Assembly: GCF_012932495.1 (NCBI RefSeq)
Contig: NZ_JABCNG010000006.1
Span: forward strand, 62,001 to 126,000
Reading direction: 5' to 3'
DNA from: Novosphingobium sp. SG919
GTDB lineage: Bacteria; Pseudomonadota; Alphaproteobacteria; Sphingomonadales; Sphingomonadaceae
Length of the DNA stretch: 64,000 bases
The translations under genes were made by a program, and so were the position numbers. Within the stretch, counting starts at the first letter, position 1; every line of letters begins with the position of its first letter. Shown here piece by piece: positions 32,590-40,646 of this stretch. The notes under the pieces were generated by a model. That model saw nothing but the letters and a program-made list of their open reading frames with translations, ran no database searches and had not been told where the DNA came from.

Positions 32590-33063
32590 TCAGTTGTCCT
32601 TCCCGGTTTCCTGCGCGCGCGCGGCGGCGGCCAGGTTTTCCTTGATCGAGCGATTGCCTTCGGGCGAGCGGCCGCCATCGAGCATCATCTGGCGATATTC
32701 GGGCCAGGTCATGTCCGTCATGGTCGAGACCGCCTCGGCAAAGGGCAGGCCATCGGACGAGAACAGCTTGGACAGGAAATAGACATTCCCGCCCATGTCG
32801 AGCAGCGTGTTGTAGTCGCGTGCCAGCAGTGCCTGCTTGGCCTCTTCGCTGATCTTCCATTCGTCCAGATAGGCGCGTTCATCCGCCTTGAACCGGGCGC
32901 GGTTTTCCGCCTTCATCAGGCTCATCGCGAACTGGTTGATGTGATAGCCCTTGCGAGCACGCGCGGCGGTATAGACGCGGGTGCCGGGGATATCGTCGAA
33001 TTCGGCCAGATATTCGTGGATGTCGCGCGGCTTGCTGTCCGGCGCTCCCTTGTCGATGCTCAC
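32590..33063 (-). CDS. ligA: Protocatechuate 4,5-dioxygenase alpha subunit
   Basis: The 157-residue helical small subunit caps the LigB active site. GYHINQFAMSLMKAENRARF (about 39-58) and the NYFL-like region GNVYFLSKLFSSDG are characteristic of LigA. It is about 18 residues longer than the SYK-6 subunit, through both ends. The ATG overlaps the ligJ stop in an ATGA and its stop is 2 nt from ligB, so ligJ-ligA-ligB are strictly coupled. It has no catalytic metal ligands of its own. Confidence 0.97.
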   Translation of the reverse strand: MSIDKGAPDSKPRDIHEYLAEFDDIPGTRVYTAARARKGYHINQFAMSLMKAENRARFKADERAYLDEWKISEEAKQALLARDYNTLLDMGGNVYFLSKLFSSDGLPFAEAVSTMTDMTWPEYRQMMLDGGRSPEGNRSIKENLAAAARAQETGKDN

Positions 33064-34085
33064 AGGCCTCTCTCCTTCAGCTTTTCGTCAAGGCGCGGGA
33101 ACACGCGGCGGGCATTGCCTTCGAAGATCGCATGGCGCTGCGCGTCGGAGATGTTCAGCGCATCGACATAGCGCTTGGTATCGTCGAAATAGTGGCCGGT
33201 CGTCGGGTCGATGCCGCGCACGGCCCCGACCATTTCCGAGCCGAACAGGATGTTCTTGGTTTCGATCACTTCGGCCAGCAGGTTCACGCCGGGCTGGTGA
33301 TAGACGCAAGTATCGAAGAACACGTTGTTCATCAGGTGCCCGTCGAGCGCCGGCTTTTTCAGCATGTCGGCCAGGCCGCGATAGCGCCCCCAGTGATAGG
33401 GCACCGCGCCGCCGCCATGCGGGATGATGAAACGCAACGTGGGGAAGCGGCTGAACAGATCGCCTTCGAGCAACTGCATGAACGCGATCGAGTCGGCCGC
33501 GATGTAATAGGCGCCGGTGGCGTGCATCGCCGGGTTGCAGCTGCCCGAAACGTGGATCATCGCCGGCACATCGAGTTCCACCATCTTTTCATAGAAGGGG
33601 AACCAGAATTCGTCCGTCAGCGGCGGATGCTTGAAATGGCCGCCGCCCGGATCGGGATTGAGATTGCAGCCGATGAAGCCCAGCTCGGTCACGCAGCGCT
33701 CCAGCTCCGCAATCGAGCTGGTCATGTCGGCCTCGGGCGACTGGGGCAGCATGCACACCCCGGCGAACACGTCGGGATAGAGCGCCACGACGCGCGCGAT
33801 CAGGTTGTTGCAGGCCTGGGCCCAAGGCACGGCCACGCTCTGGTCACCCACGTGCGGGGCCATGGCGCTGGCGCGGGGCGAGAAGATCGTCATGTCGGCG
33901 CCGCGTTCCTTGATCAGGCGCAGCTGGTTGGCCTCGATCGTCTCGCGGATCTCGTCATCGGAAATATCGGGGTAGGGCGGTGCCGCCTCGCCCGCCTTGA
34001 ACGCGGCCTTCTGCGCTTCGCGCCAGGCATCATGCGCCTTGGGCAGCACGGTGTAATGGCCGTGGCAGTCGATAATCATGGTCAT
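33060..34085 (-). CDS. ligJ: 4-oxalomesaconate hydratase
   Basis: A 341-residue amidohydrolase_2-type protein, equal in length to LigJ of Sphingobium. It begins MIIDCHGHY (metal-binding HGH at about 8-10); IHVSGSCNPAMHATGAYY, FIIPHGGGAVPYH and LFGSEMVGAVRG carry further ligand positions. It hydrates 4-oxalomesaconate to 4-carboxy-4-hydroxy-2-oxoadipate. Its ATG overlaps the stop of the DUF1932 gene (ATGA). Within this family it is readily told from the amidohydrolase at 652-1524 by its SEMVGAVRG ending and length. Confidence 0.95.
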   Translation of the reverse strand: MTMIIDCHGHYTVLPKAHDAWREAQKAAFKAGEAAPPYPDISDDEIRETIEANQLRLIKERGADMTIFSPRASAMAPHVGDQSVAVPWAQACNNLIARVVALYPDVFAGVCMLPQSPEADMTSSIAELERCVTELGFIGCNLNPDPGGGHFKHPPLTDEFWFPFYEKMVELDVPAMIHVSGSCNPAMHATGAYYIAADSIAFMQLLEGDLFSRFPTLRFIIPHGGGAVPYHWGRYRGLADMLKKPALDGHLMNNVFFDTCVYHQPGVNLLAEVIETKNILFGSEMVGAVRGIDPTTGHYFDDTKRYVDALNISDAQRHAIFEGNARRVFPRLDEKLKERGL

Positions 34086-34915
34086 TCGGCCGGTTCCTTG
34101 GTGGTCTTTGCTGGTGTTTCGAAGGCGATGGTGTGGCCGGCCTGGCTGCGCTGGCGCGCCACGGTGCCGGTGGTCATCAACGGTTCCACGCCCAGGCCGA
34201 TGAGAGTCTTGGCCGACTCCTCCATCTCGGCGGCGCGGCGCAGGCCGTGCGTCGTCATCCGCTCGATGTTGTAGGCGGCGCGGGTGAACCAGCTTTCGCT
34301 CTTCTCGCTCGCATCGAGCGAGGCCAGCACTTCTTGCACCACGCCCGCCTTGGTGGCGGCCAGCATCATTTCGGCGGTCAGCGCTTCCACGCCCTTGACC
34401 ATGATCGAGCGGATCATCTTGATCGCACTGGCCCGGCCCACATCGGCGCCGACCACGCGAACGTTGGTAAAGCCGACCGCGCGCAGGGCAGCCGCCGCAT
34501 CATCGGCCGCAGGGCCGGATACCAGCAGCGGCACCTTGAGCCGCGCGGGGTTGACCGGGGCCAGCACCGCCACATCGACATAGCGCGCGCCCGCCGCTTC
34601 CACTGCCAGCGCGGCCGCCCGCTTGGTATCGGGCGCCACCGAATTCATGTCGCAGAACAGGGTGCCCGGTTCGAGCACGGGGGCCACATCCCGCGCCACG
34701 GGCAGCGCGGCATCGGCAGTGACCAGGCTGAGCACGAGGCCGGCACCAGACAGCGCGCTGTCGGCCGTGGCCGCAGAGAGCACCCCGGCCTCTTCCATGG
34801 CCGCATGGCGCGCAGGATTGATGTCAAACGCCTGTGCCGACGCTTCCCAGCCAGCCGCCTTGGCAAAGGTCGATCCGGCTTCGCCGAACCCGATCAGGGC
34901 AAGTGTTCTCTCCAT
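34082..34915 (-). CDS. 6-phosphogluconate-dehydrogenase-like oxidoreductase (DUF1932) heading ligJABC operon
   Basis: The 277-residue protein has an N-terminal NAD(P)-binding domain of the beta-hydroxyacid dehydrogenase class (LIGFGEAGSTFA, residues 7-18; FCDMNSVAPDTKRA near 88) and a C-terminal helical DUF1932 domain (IKMIRSIMVKGVEALTAEMMLAATKAG). The lysine of IKMIRS is at the usual catalytic position. It is first in the operon and overlaps ligJ by 4 nt, so it is made in step with the ring-cleavage enzymes. No step of the known 4,5-cleavage route needs it; it may act on a side intermediate or an alternative substrate such as an O-methylgallate or gallate product. The function is inferred only from linkage. 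Confidence 0.85.
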   Translation of the reverse strand: MERTLALIGFGEAGSTFAKAAGWEASAQAFDINPARHAAMEEAGVLSAATADSALSGAGLVLSLVTADAALPVARDVAPVLEPGTLFCDMNSVAPDTKRAAALAVEAAGARYVDVAVLAPVNPARLKVPLLVSGPAADDAAAALRAVGFTNVRVVGADVGRASAIKMIRSIMVKGVEALTAEMMLAATKAGVVQEVLASLDASEKSESWFTRAAYNIERMTTHGLRRAAEMEESAKTLIGLGVEPLMTTGTVARQRSQAGHTIAFETPAKTTKEPAE

Positions 34916-34947
34916 GGCGCACCTGTTGCGACCCTTACGCTACGCAT

Positions 34948-34956
34948 ACAAATGCA
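34948..34956. promoter_or_regulatory. TGCATTTGT box in the promoter of the lig operon
   Basis: On the minus strand TGCATTTGT lies 32 nt before the DUF1932 start, within a larger ATAC-N20-GTAT-type arrangement. It matches TGCATTTGG at 36187 and 36213 in the other lig promoter, so it may be bound by the LysR regulator. Confidence 0.4.
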
Positions 34957-34977
34957 AAGAGCGCGCAAGGTATAAAT

Positions 34978-36144
34978 TTATGCGAGGCCTTTGTCGGCCA
35001 CCTCGCGCAGCAGGGCAAGGAATGCGGCCTGCGGCGCGGTGGGCCGCCACAGCGTGCGGTGCGTCATCCCGATGGTGCGCCGCACCGGCACCGGGGTGGG
35101 CCGCGCAGCCAGCAGCCCGACATCGAGTTCCACCGCCAGTTGCGCCGGGCTGAGCAGCGTAAGCGCATCGGAACCCACCAGCAATTGCCGCACCGTGAGC
35201 ACCGAACCGCATTCGATGCCCACGTGGGGCGGCGCCTGGCCGGTGGCAGCCTGCATCATCGCTTCCCAATAGTGCCGCAGCGGCGTGTCGCCGCCAGGCA
35301 ATATCCACGGATAGTGCCGCAATGCCGCCGGATCGAGCGGCACGGCCGGATCGGCCAGCGGATGCCCCGCGCGCATGACCAGCGCGGGGCGATCCTCGAA
35401 CGCAGCTTCCTGCACCAGATCGTCAAGCGCGGTGGTTTCGCGCAGGGCGCCCAGCATGAAGTCGATTTCCCCGTCGCGCAGCGGGCCGACGAGTTCGGCA
35501 TGGCTGCCTTCGACCACGGCCACGTCCACGCCGGGATAGCCTTGCGCAAAGCGCAGCAAGGTTTCGGGCAGCCAGCGCGCCCGCGACAGCGGCATGGCGC
35601 CGATGACCACGCGGCCCGCCGCCTTGCCCTGCCACGCCGCCACTTCGGCAAGGCCACTGCGCAATTCGGCCATGGCCAAGCCGAAGCCGCGCGCGCGGCG
35701 CGCACCGGCCGGGGTGAGCAGCACGGTGCGCCCGCGCCGATCGATCAGCCGCTGGCCCAGCGCCACGCCCAGATCGGCCACGGCGCGGTGGAGCGAGGCC
35801 GCCGAAAGCCCGGTATCCTGCGCGGCCCCGGCATAAGAACCGGCCCGTGCCAGGGCCAGGAACGCGCGCATCTGCGTGCCCGTCACGCGCGGCGAGCCGA
35901 TGTGCTCGATCGCTGCCTCGGCGCGCGGGGCCAAGAGGCGCGCCGGTTCGGTGGCGGTCATGCCGGCCGCGCCGCGTTCGAACAGCAGGCAGCCCAGGTC
36001 CGCCTCCAGCCTGGCGATCGCCTGGGTCAGGGCGGGCTGGGTCAGATTGATGGCGCGGGCCGCGCGCGTCACGCTGCCGTGGCGCACGGTGGCGGCAAAG
36101 GCCGCAAAGTGGCGGATGTTGAGCGCGGAATCGGAGCGGTTCAT
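34978..36144 (-). CDS. LysR-type regulator with two N-terminal HTH domains (LigR/GalR-like)
   Basis: At 388 residues it is about 85 longer than a standard LysR protein. Two winged-HTH units occur in tandem: FAAFAATVRHGSVTRAARAI followed by LTQPALTQAIARLEADLGCLLFERG (about 13-57), then FLALARAGSYAGAAQDTG followed by LSAASLHRAVADLGVALGQRL (about 94-132). An effector domain follows (GRVVIGAMPLSRARWLPE to the end). It lies between two divergent lig operons and surely controls one or both, probably with protocatechuate or gallate as co-inducer. Tandem-HTH regulators of this length are annotated as gallate-pathway regulators in other bacteria. The gene is transcribed leftward into the DUF1932-ligJABC promoter. 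Confidence 0.9.
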   Translation of the reverse strand: MNRSDSALNIRHFAAFAATVRHGSVTRAARAINLTQPALTQAIARLEADLGCLLFERGAAGMTATEPARLLAPRAEAAIEHIGSPRVTGTQMRAFLALARAGSYAGAAQDTGLSAASLHRAVADLGVALGQRLIDRRGRTVLLTPAGARRARGFGLAMAELRSGLAEVAAWQGKAAGRVVIGAMPLSRARWLPETLLRFAQGYPGVDVAVVEGSHAELVGPLRDGEIDFMLGALRETTALDDLVQEAAFEDRPALVMRAGHPLADPAVPLDPAALRHYPWILPGGDTPLRHYWEAMMQAATGQAPPHVGIECGSVLTVRQLLVGSDALTLLSPAQLAVELDVGLLAARPTPVPVRRTIGMTHRTLWRPTAPQAAFLALLREVADKGLA

Positions 36145-36177
36145 CCATCCAGACTTAGCATTTCCTTATGACACACG

Positions 36178-36221
36178 CCAAACATTGCATTTGGCGCTGC
36201 CCGCCCCCGGTTCCAAATGCA
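36178..36221. promoter_or_regulatory. Candidate LysR binding region between lysR and ligK
   Basis: CCAAACATTGCATTTGG (36178-36194) is an inverted repeat with arms CCAAA/TTTGG and a 7-nt centre. A further half-site CCAAATGCA is at 36213-36221. The region lies 34 nt upstream of lysR and 46 nt upstream of ligK, the expected place for a divergent LysR operator. Confidence 0.55.
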
Positions 36222-36266
36222 GCCATCCGTGCCGAACCGGCTCAGCTATCAAGGGAGACAAGCGCC

Positions 36267-36941
36267 ATGTCGGGTATCGTCGTGCAGAACATCGAACGGG
36301 CCGATCCGGCCGTGATCGACGGCCTGGCCGCCTGTGGCGTCGCCACCGTTCACGAAGCGCAGGGCCGTACCGGCCTGCTCGCCAGCTATATGCGCCCGAT
36401 CTATCGCGGCGCGCGCATTGCCGGCTCTGCCGTGACGATCAGCGCTCCTCCGGGCGACAACTGGATGGTCCACGTTGCCATCGAACAGCTCAAGGAAGGC
36501 GACATCCTGCTGCTCGCCCCCACCTCGCCTTGCGAAGACGGCTATTTCGGCGACCTGCTCGCCACTTCGGCCCAGGCGCGCGGCTGCCGTGGCCTGGTGA
36601 TCGACGCCGGCGTGCGCGATGTGAAGGACCTGACCGAGATGCAGTTCCCGGTGTGGTCCAAGGCGATCTATGCGCAAGGGACGGTGAAGAACACGCTGGG
36701 CAGCGTCAACGTGCCGGTGGTCTGCGCCAATTGCGCGGTGAACCCCGGTGACGTGATCGTGGCCGATGACGATGGCGTGGTGGTGGTGCCGCGCGAAAAG
36801 GCCGCCGAGGTGCTGAAAGCCGCGCAGGCGCGCGAAGCCAACGAAGGCGAAAAGCGCGAGAAGCTGGCCAATGGCGTGCTGGGCCTCGACATGTACAAGA
36901 TGCGCGAGCGACTGGAGAAGGAAGGCCTGAAGTACGTTTGA
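36267..36941 (+). CDS. ligK: 4-carboxy-4-hydroxy-2-oxoadipate aldolase
   Basis: The 224-residue enzyme belongs to the RraA-like class II aldolases. Its metal and substrate site is in GLVIDAGVRDVKDL (Arg117, Asp118), with GDNWMVHVAIEQLKEGDILL (about 63-82) as the family signature. It splits the hydratase product into pyruvate and oxaloacetate, the last step of the pathway, and needs Mg2+ or Mn2+. ATG 36267 follows AAGGGAGAC; the frame opens at 36168 inside the operator region. It is the first of the rightward ligK-ligU-ligI genes, the same order as in Sphingobium SYK-6. Confidence 0.96.
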   Translation: MSGIVVQNIERADPAVIDGLAACGVATVHEAQGRTGLLASYMRPIYRGARIAGSAVTISAPPGDNWMVHVAIEQLKEGDILLLAPTSPCEDGYFGDLLATSAQARGCRGLVIDAGVRDVKDLTEMQFPVWSKAIYAQGTVKNTLGSVNVPVVCANCAVNPGDVIVADDDGVVVVPREKAAEVLKAAQAREANEGEKREKLANGVLGLDMYKMRERLEKEGLKYV

Positions 36942-36955
36942 GGCCAAAACATTAG

Positions 36956-36979
36956 CCCCCTCCTCTTCAGAGGAGGGGG
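36956..36979. repeat. CCCCCTCCTCT hairpin, identical to copy at 13319
   Basis: A 24-bp element CCCCCTCCTCT-TC-AGAGGAGGGGG between ligK and ligU. It is an exact copy of the hairpin at 13319-13342, some 23.6 kb away. It may trim or stabilise the operon mRNA. Confidence 0.8.
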
Positions 36980-37020
36980 AGATAGGCTCGCCCCTCCCCC
37001 GCAACCAAGGAGCAAGACCC

Positions 37021-38082
37021 ATGACCACCGGAATTTCCGCGCCCTGCATGTGGATGCGCGGCGGCACGTCGAAGGGCGGCTATTTCCTGAAAGACGATCT
37101 GCCCGCCGACGTGGCGACGCGCGATGCCTTTCTGCTGGGCGTGATGGGTTCGCCTGATCCGCGCCAGATCGACGGGCTGGGCGGCGCCGATCCCTTGACC
37201 AGCAAAGTGGCGGTGGTCAGCAAGTCTGCGCGCGAGGGGATCGATGTCGATTACCTGTTCCTGCAGGTCTTCGTCGACCAGGCGATTGTCACAGACGCGC
37301 AGAACTGCGGCAATATCCTGGCGGGCGTGGGCCCCTTTGCGATCGAGCGCGGCCTTGTGGCGGCGACGGGCGATGAAACCCGCGTGGCGATCTTCATGGA
37401 GAACACCGGGCAAGTGGCCGTGGCCACGGTGCGGACGCCGGGCGGCGTGCCGACTTATGCCGGGGAAGCCGCCATCGACGGCGTGCCGGGCACCCATGCC
37501 CCGGTGCCGCTGGAATTCCGCGACACCGCCGGCTCCTCGTGCGGGGCGCTGCTGCCCACCGGCAACGCGGTGGACACCATCCAGGGCGTGGCGGTGACGC
37601 TGATCGACAACGGCATGCCCTGCGTGGTGATGAAGGCCGAAGACGTGGGCGTGACGGGCTATGAAGACCGCGACTGGCTGGACAATGCCACTGACCTGAA
37701 AGCGCGGATCGAGGCGATCCGGCTGGAAGTGGGCCCGCTGATGAACCTGGGCGACGTGAAGGACAAGTCCGTGCCCAAGATGATGCTGGTGGCCCCGCCG
37801 CGCAACGGCGGCGCGGTGACGGTACGCAGCTTCATCCCGCACCGTGCCCACGCCACGATCGGCGTGCTCGGCGCGGTTTCGGTGGCGACGGCCTGCCTGC
37901 TGGACGGATCTCCTGCGGCCGACGTCGCCCAAGTGAGCGATGGGCCGCGCAAGACGCTCTCGGTGGAGCACCCGACCGGCGAGATGAGCTGCGTGCTGGA
38001 AGTGGACGAGGCCGGCGCAGTGAAGACCGCTGCCCTGCTGCGCACCGCGCGCAAGCTGATGGATGGGGTGGTTTTCGGGTGA
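37021..38082 (+). CDS. ligU: 4-oxalomesaconate tautomerase (PrpF-like)
   Basis: A 353-residue member of the PrpF/DUF453 isomerase family (LigU and GalD). It starts ISAPCMWMRGGTSKG (about 4-18), with GLGGADPLTSKVAVVSKS near 55-72 and QNCGNILAGVGPFA near 97-110 carrying catalytic residues of the diaminopimelate-epimerase fold. It isomerises the C=C bond or enol form of 4-oxalomesaconate so that LigJ can hydrate it. It follows ligK by 79 nt, with an intervening hairpin, and precedes ligI by 110 nt. Confidence 0.94.
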   Translation: MTTGISAPCMWMRGGTSKGGYFLKDDLPADVATRDAFLLGVMGSPDPRQIDGLGGADPLTSKVAVVSKSAREGIDVDYLFLQVFVDQAIVTDAQNCGNILAGVGPFAIERGLVAATGDETRVAIFMENTGQVAVATVRTPGGVPTYAGEAAIDGVPGTHAPVPLEFRDTAGSSCGALLPTGNAVDTIQGVAVTLIDNGMPCVVMKAEDVGVTGYEDRDWLDNATDLKARIEAIRLEVGPLMNLGDVKDKSVPKMMLVAPPRNGGAVTVRSFIPHRAHATIGVLGAVSVATACLLDGSPAADVAQVSDGPRKTLSVEHPTGEMSCVLEVDEAGAVKTAALLRTARKLMDGVVFG

Positions 38083-38097
38083 CGTTGCGCTTCTTGC

Positions 38098-38170
38098 CCT
38101 TCGACAGGCTCAGGGCGAACGGAGCGCAAGAATTCAAATAGGATGCCGTTCGGGCTGAGCCTGTCGAAGC
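38098..38170. repeat. Inverted CTTCGACAGGCTCAG repeat pair between ligU and ligI
   Basis: Two oppositely oriented copies (about 38098-38122 and 38147-38170) of the sphingomonad TTCGACAGGCTCAG element, which are also found at 10522-10598 and 13435-13553. They can pair as a hairpin in the operon mRNA. Confidence 0.75.
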
Positions 38171-38191
38171 CCGGCTTTCAAGGACAAGACC

Positions 38192-39061
38192 ATGACCGAC
38201 CGTATCGTTTCCTGGCACGGCAATCCGTCGAAGCCGCGCTATACCCCGCCGGCCGGCGCGATCGATGCGCATTGCCATGTGTTCGGCCCGATGGCGCAAT
38301 TCCCGTTCAGCGCCAAGGCCAAGTACCTGCCCGAAGATGCCGGGCCAGACATGCTGTTTGCCCTGCGCGACCATCTGGGCTTCGACAAGAACGTGATCGT
38401 GCAGGCGAGCTGCCACGGCACCGACAATGCCGCCACGCTTGATGCCATTGCCAAGTCGAACGGAAAAGCACGCGGCGTGGCCGTGGTCGATCCGGCGATT
38501 TCCGAAGCCGAGCTGGCCGCGCTGCATGACGGCGGCATCCGCGGCATCCGCTTCAATTTCCTCAAGCGCCTGGTGGACGACGCGCCCAAGGACAAGTTCC
38601 TCGACGTGGCCAAGCGCCTGCCCAAGGGCTGGCACGTGGTGATCTATTTCGAGGCCGACATCCTTGAGGAACTGCGCCCGTTCATGGACGCGATCCCCAT
38701 GCCGCTGGTGATCGACCACATGGGCCGCCCCGACGTGACCCAGGGGCCGGACGGGGCCGACATGAAAGCCTTCCGCGCATTCCTCGATTCGCGGCCCGAC
38801 ATCTGGTTCAAGGCCACCTGCCCTGACCGGCTGGACAGCGCCGGCAGCCCGTGGAACGCCTTTGCCGATGCGGTGGCGCCGCTGGTGGCGGACTATCAGG
38901 ACCGCGTGCTGTGGGGTACCGATTGGCCGCACCCCAACATGCAGGACGCCATCCCCGATGACGGGCACCTCGTCGACATGATCCCGCGCATCGCACCCAC
39001 GCCGGAATTGCAGCGCAAGCTGCTGATCGACAATCCGACCAGGCTTTACTGGGCGGATTGA
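38192..39061 (+). CDS. ligI: 2-pyrone-4,6-dicarboxylate hydrolase
   Basis: The 289-residue amidohydrolase opens the pyrone to 4-oxalomesaconate. AIDAHCHVFGP places His27 and His29 as the HxH pair, VIDHMGRPD near 172 and LWGTDWPHPN near 240 hold the remaining catalytic His and Asp. LigI enzymes are unusual amidohydrolases that need no metal. The length is close to the SYK-6 enzyme (about 293 residues). It is last in the rightward operon; no lsdA-like gene follows here, unlike the SYK-6 order. Confidence 0.95.
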   Translation: MTDRIVSWHGNPSKPRYTPPAGAIDAHCHVFGPMAQFPFSAKAKYLPEDAGPDMLFALRDHLGFDKNVIVQASCHGTDNAATLDAIAKSNGKARGVAVVDPAISEAELAALHDGGIRGIRFNFLKRLVDDAPKDKFLDVAKRLPKGWHVVIYFEADILEELRPFMDAIPMPLVIDHMGRPDVTQGPDGADMKAFRAFLDSRPDIWFKATCPDRLDSAGSPWNAFADAVAPLVADYQDRVLWGTDWPHPNMQDAIPDDGHLVDMIPRIAPTPELQRKLLIDNPTRLYWAD

Positions 39062-39209
39062 CCGCCATGCCCCGGCCCGCTCGATCGGCCCGGGGCATGC
39101 CAATTCGGCAGCATATGGGCATTGACGCGGCAGTCTGATCGGGCATCCCTGGGCATTACGTAACGCAGCGCGATGGGGCGCCTGCGCCGGGCCAAGGGGG
39201 GAAATGGGG

Positions 39210-40604
39210 ATGCAGTCAGGCAGTGGGCAACGCGGCGATGAGGATCTCAAATACGATCCTGTCCGCGACGGGAAGGATTGGACGATAGGGGCCACGGCAG
39301 TTGCATGGGGCGTTGGCTCCGGGGCGTTCGTGGGCGGCGGGGGCGATGCGGATGACAGCACGCCAACGGACCCGCTTGTCGTGGATGAGACACCGGTCGA
39401 TCCGCTGGCCGCGCCCTCTACCGAACAGCCCGCAGTGCCCGAAACCGCCCATGCCACCTTGCACCTGGCCGACCTGCCGCTGGCGTGGTCGTTCGACATT
39501 TGCGGGTTGAACAGTGGCGGGCTGGCGGTGGCCTGGGGCACCGATAGCAACGCACCCGCGCAGACCGGGGATGTGCTGGTGCGCCTGCTGGATGCGACAC
39601 TGGCGCCGATGGGCAACGGCCAACCGATCACGGTCAACACCGATCCGGCCTGCACCGTCTATGGTATTGGCCTGGCACCGCTGAGCAACGGTGGCTTTGC
39701 CGTGTGCTGGACTGGCTATCCCGCCGCCACGCCGGGCCGCGCCGCCCTGATGGTGCGCCGTTTCGATGCTGCCGGCGCGCCGTTGGGCACGACATACACG
39801 ATCGCCAGCGCGGCCGGGCCTGTGCTTGGTGCGCTGATCCCGCTGGACGACAGCGGCGAAGGCAGTGTGGCAGTGCTGAGCGCTTTTACCGGGCAGGCCT
39901 GGATCCTCAACGCCCACAACGGCACGCTGTCCGCCCCCTTTGCCATCGATAGCGGGCACGACGGCTTTGCCCCGATCAAGGCGGCGCCGCGACCGGGCGG
40001 CTTTACCGTGCTGTTTGGCGAGCGCAGCGTACCGATGTCTCCCGCGGTGCCGAGCCGGTTGGTGGCGCGCGACTATTCCGTGCGGATCGGGCGGCAGCAG
40101 ATCGCGCCCGTGGCGGTCGCCCATGATGTCAACAGCCCGCGCACCCCGGTCAACGACCTTTCCGACAGCAATTACCAACCCGACTTATGGGTGCGCGAAA
40201 CCGGCGAAACGCTGGTGACGTGGATCTCCAACGGCACGGACGATGCCGCCGCCGGCCAAGTGCTGATCGCGCGGTCGGAGGCGAACGGGGCGTTTTCGCA
40301 GCCTGCCTTGGCCAGCCAGGGCGCAACCACGCCCTATTCGTTCTCCTCGGCGCTGGCCGGCACCGCCGATGGGCGCTTTGCCGTGGCATGGGACAGCCGC
40401 GACGGGGTGCGCTATCCGGTGGCGACGACCATCGCGTTCCAGCGCTTTGACAGTGCCTGGATGGCGGTGGGCGGGGTGGTTTCCTGCCTGGCAGGCGGGA
40501 TGGCGCCGCTGGTGCGCACCCTTGCCGACGGGCGGCTGGTAGTGGCCGCCGTGGTCAGCACGGGCACGACCAATACTCTCAACGCCGCAGTGTTTGCCGC
40601 CTGA
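39210..40604 (+). CDS. Unknown protein with repeated beta-strand modules
   Basis: The 464-residue protein has no known domain. From about residue 90 it contains loosely repeating strands of the type GGLAVAWGTD, GGFAVCWTGY, GGFTVLFGE, GETLVTWISN and GRFAVAWDSR, which suggests a beta-propeller or beta-solenoid of five or six units. The N-terminus is acidic, with a Gly-rich hydrophobic stretch (WTIGATAVAWGVGSGAFVGGGG, about 24-45) that is not a normal signal peptide and may be a leader for type I or other secretion, or a membrane anchor. ATG 39210 has the better spacing to AGGGGGG than ATG 39204. The role is unknown. It ends at a large palindromic terminator. Confidence 0.75.
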   Translation: MQSGSGQRGDEDLKYDPVRDGKDWTIGATAVAWGVGSGAFVGGGGDADDSTPTDPLVVDETPVDPLAAPSTEQPAVPETAHATLHLADLPLAWSFDICGLNSGGLAVAWGTDSNAPAQTGDVLVRLLDATLAPMGNGQPITVNTDPACTVYGIGLAPLSNGGFAVCWTGYPAATPGRAALMVRRFDAAGAPLGTTYTIASAAGPVLGALIPLDDSGEGSVAVLSAFTGQAWILNAHNGTLSAPFAIDSGHDGFAPIKAAPRPGGFTVLFGERSVPMSPAVPSRLVARDYSVRIGRQQIAPVAVAHDVNSPRTPVNDLSDSNYQPDLWVRETGETLVTWISNGTDDAAAGQVLIARSEANGAFSQPALASQGATTPYSFSSALAGTADGRFAVAWDSRDGVRYPVATTIAFQRFDSAWMAVGGVVSCLAGGMAPLVRTLADGRLVVAAVVSTGTTNTLNAAVFAA

Positions 40605-40610
40605 CTGTGC

Positions 40611-40640
40611 TCTCTCCCGCCCCGCGCGGGGCGGGAGAGA
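40611..40640. terminator. Perfect 30-bp palindrome between convergent genes
   Basis: TCTCTCCCGCCCCGC followed directly by its reverse complement separates the repeat protein (+) from the siderophore-type receptor (-). It probably acts as a bidirectional terminator, although it lacks U-runs. Confidence 0.75.
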
Positions 40641-40646
40641 CGCCGT

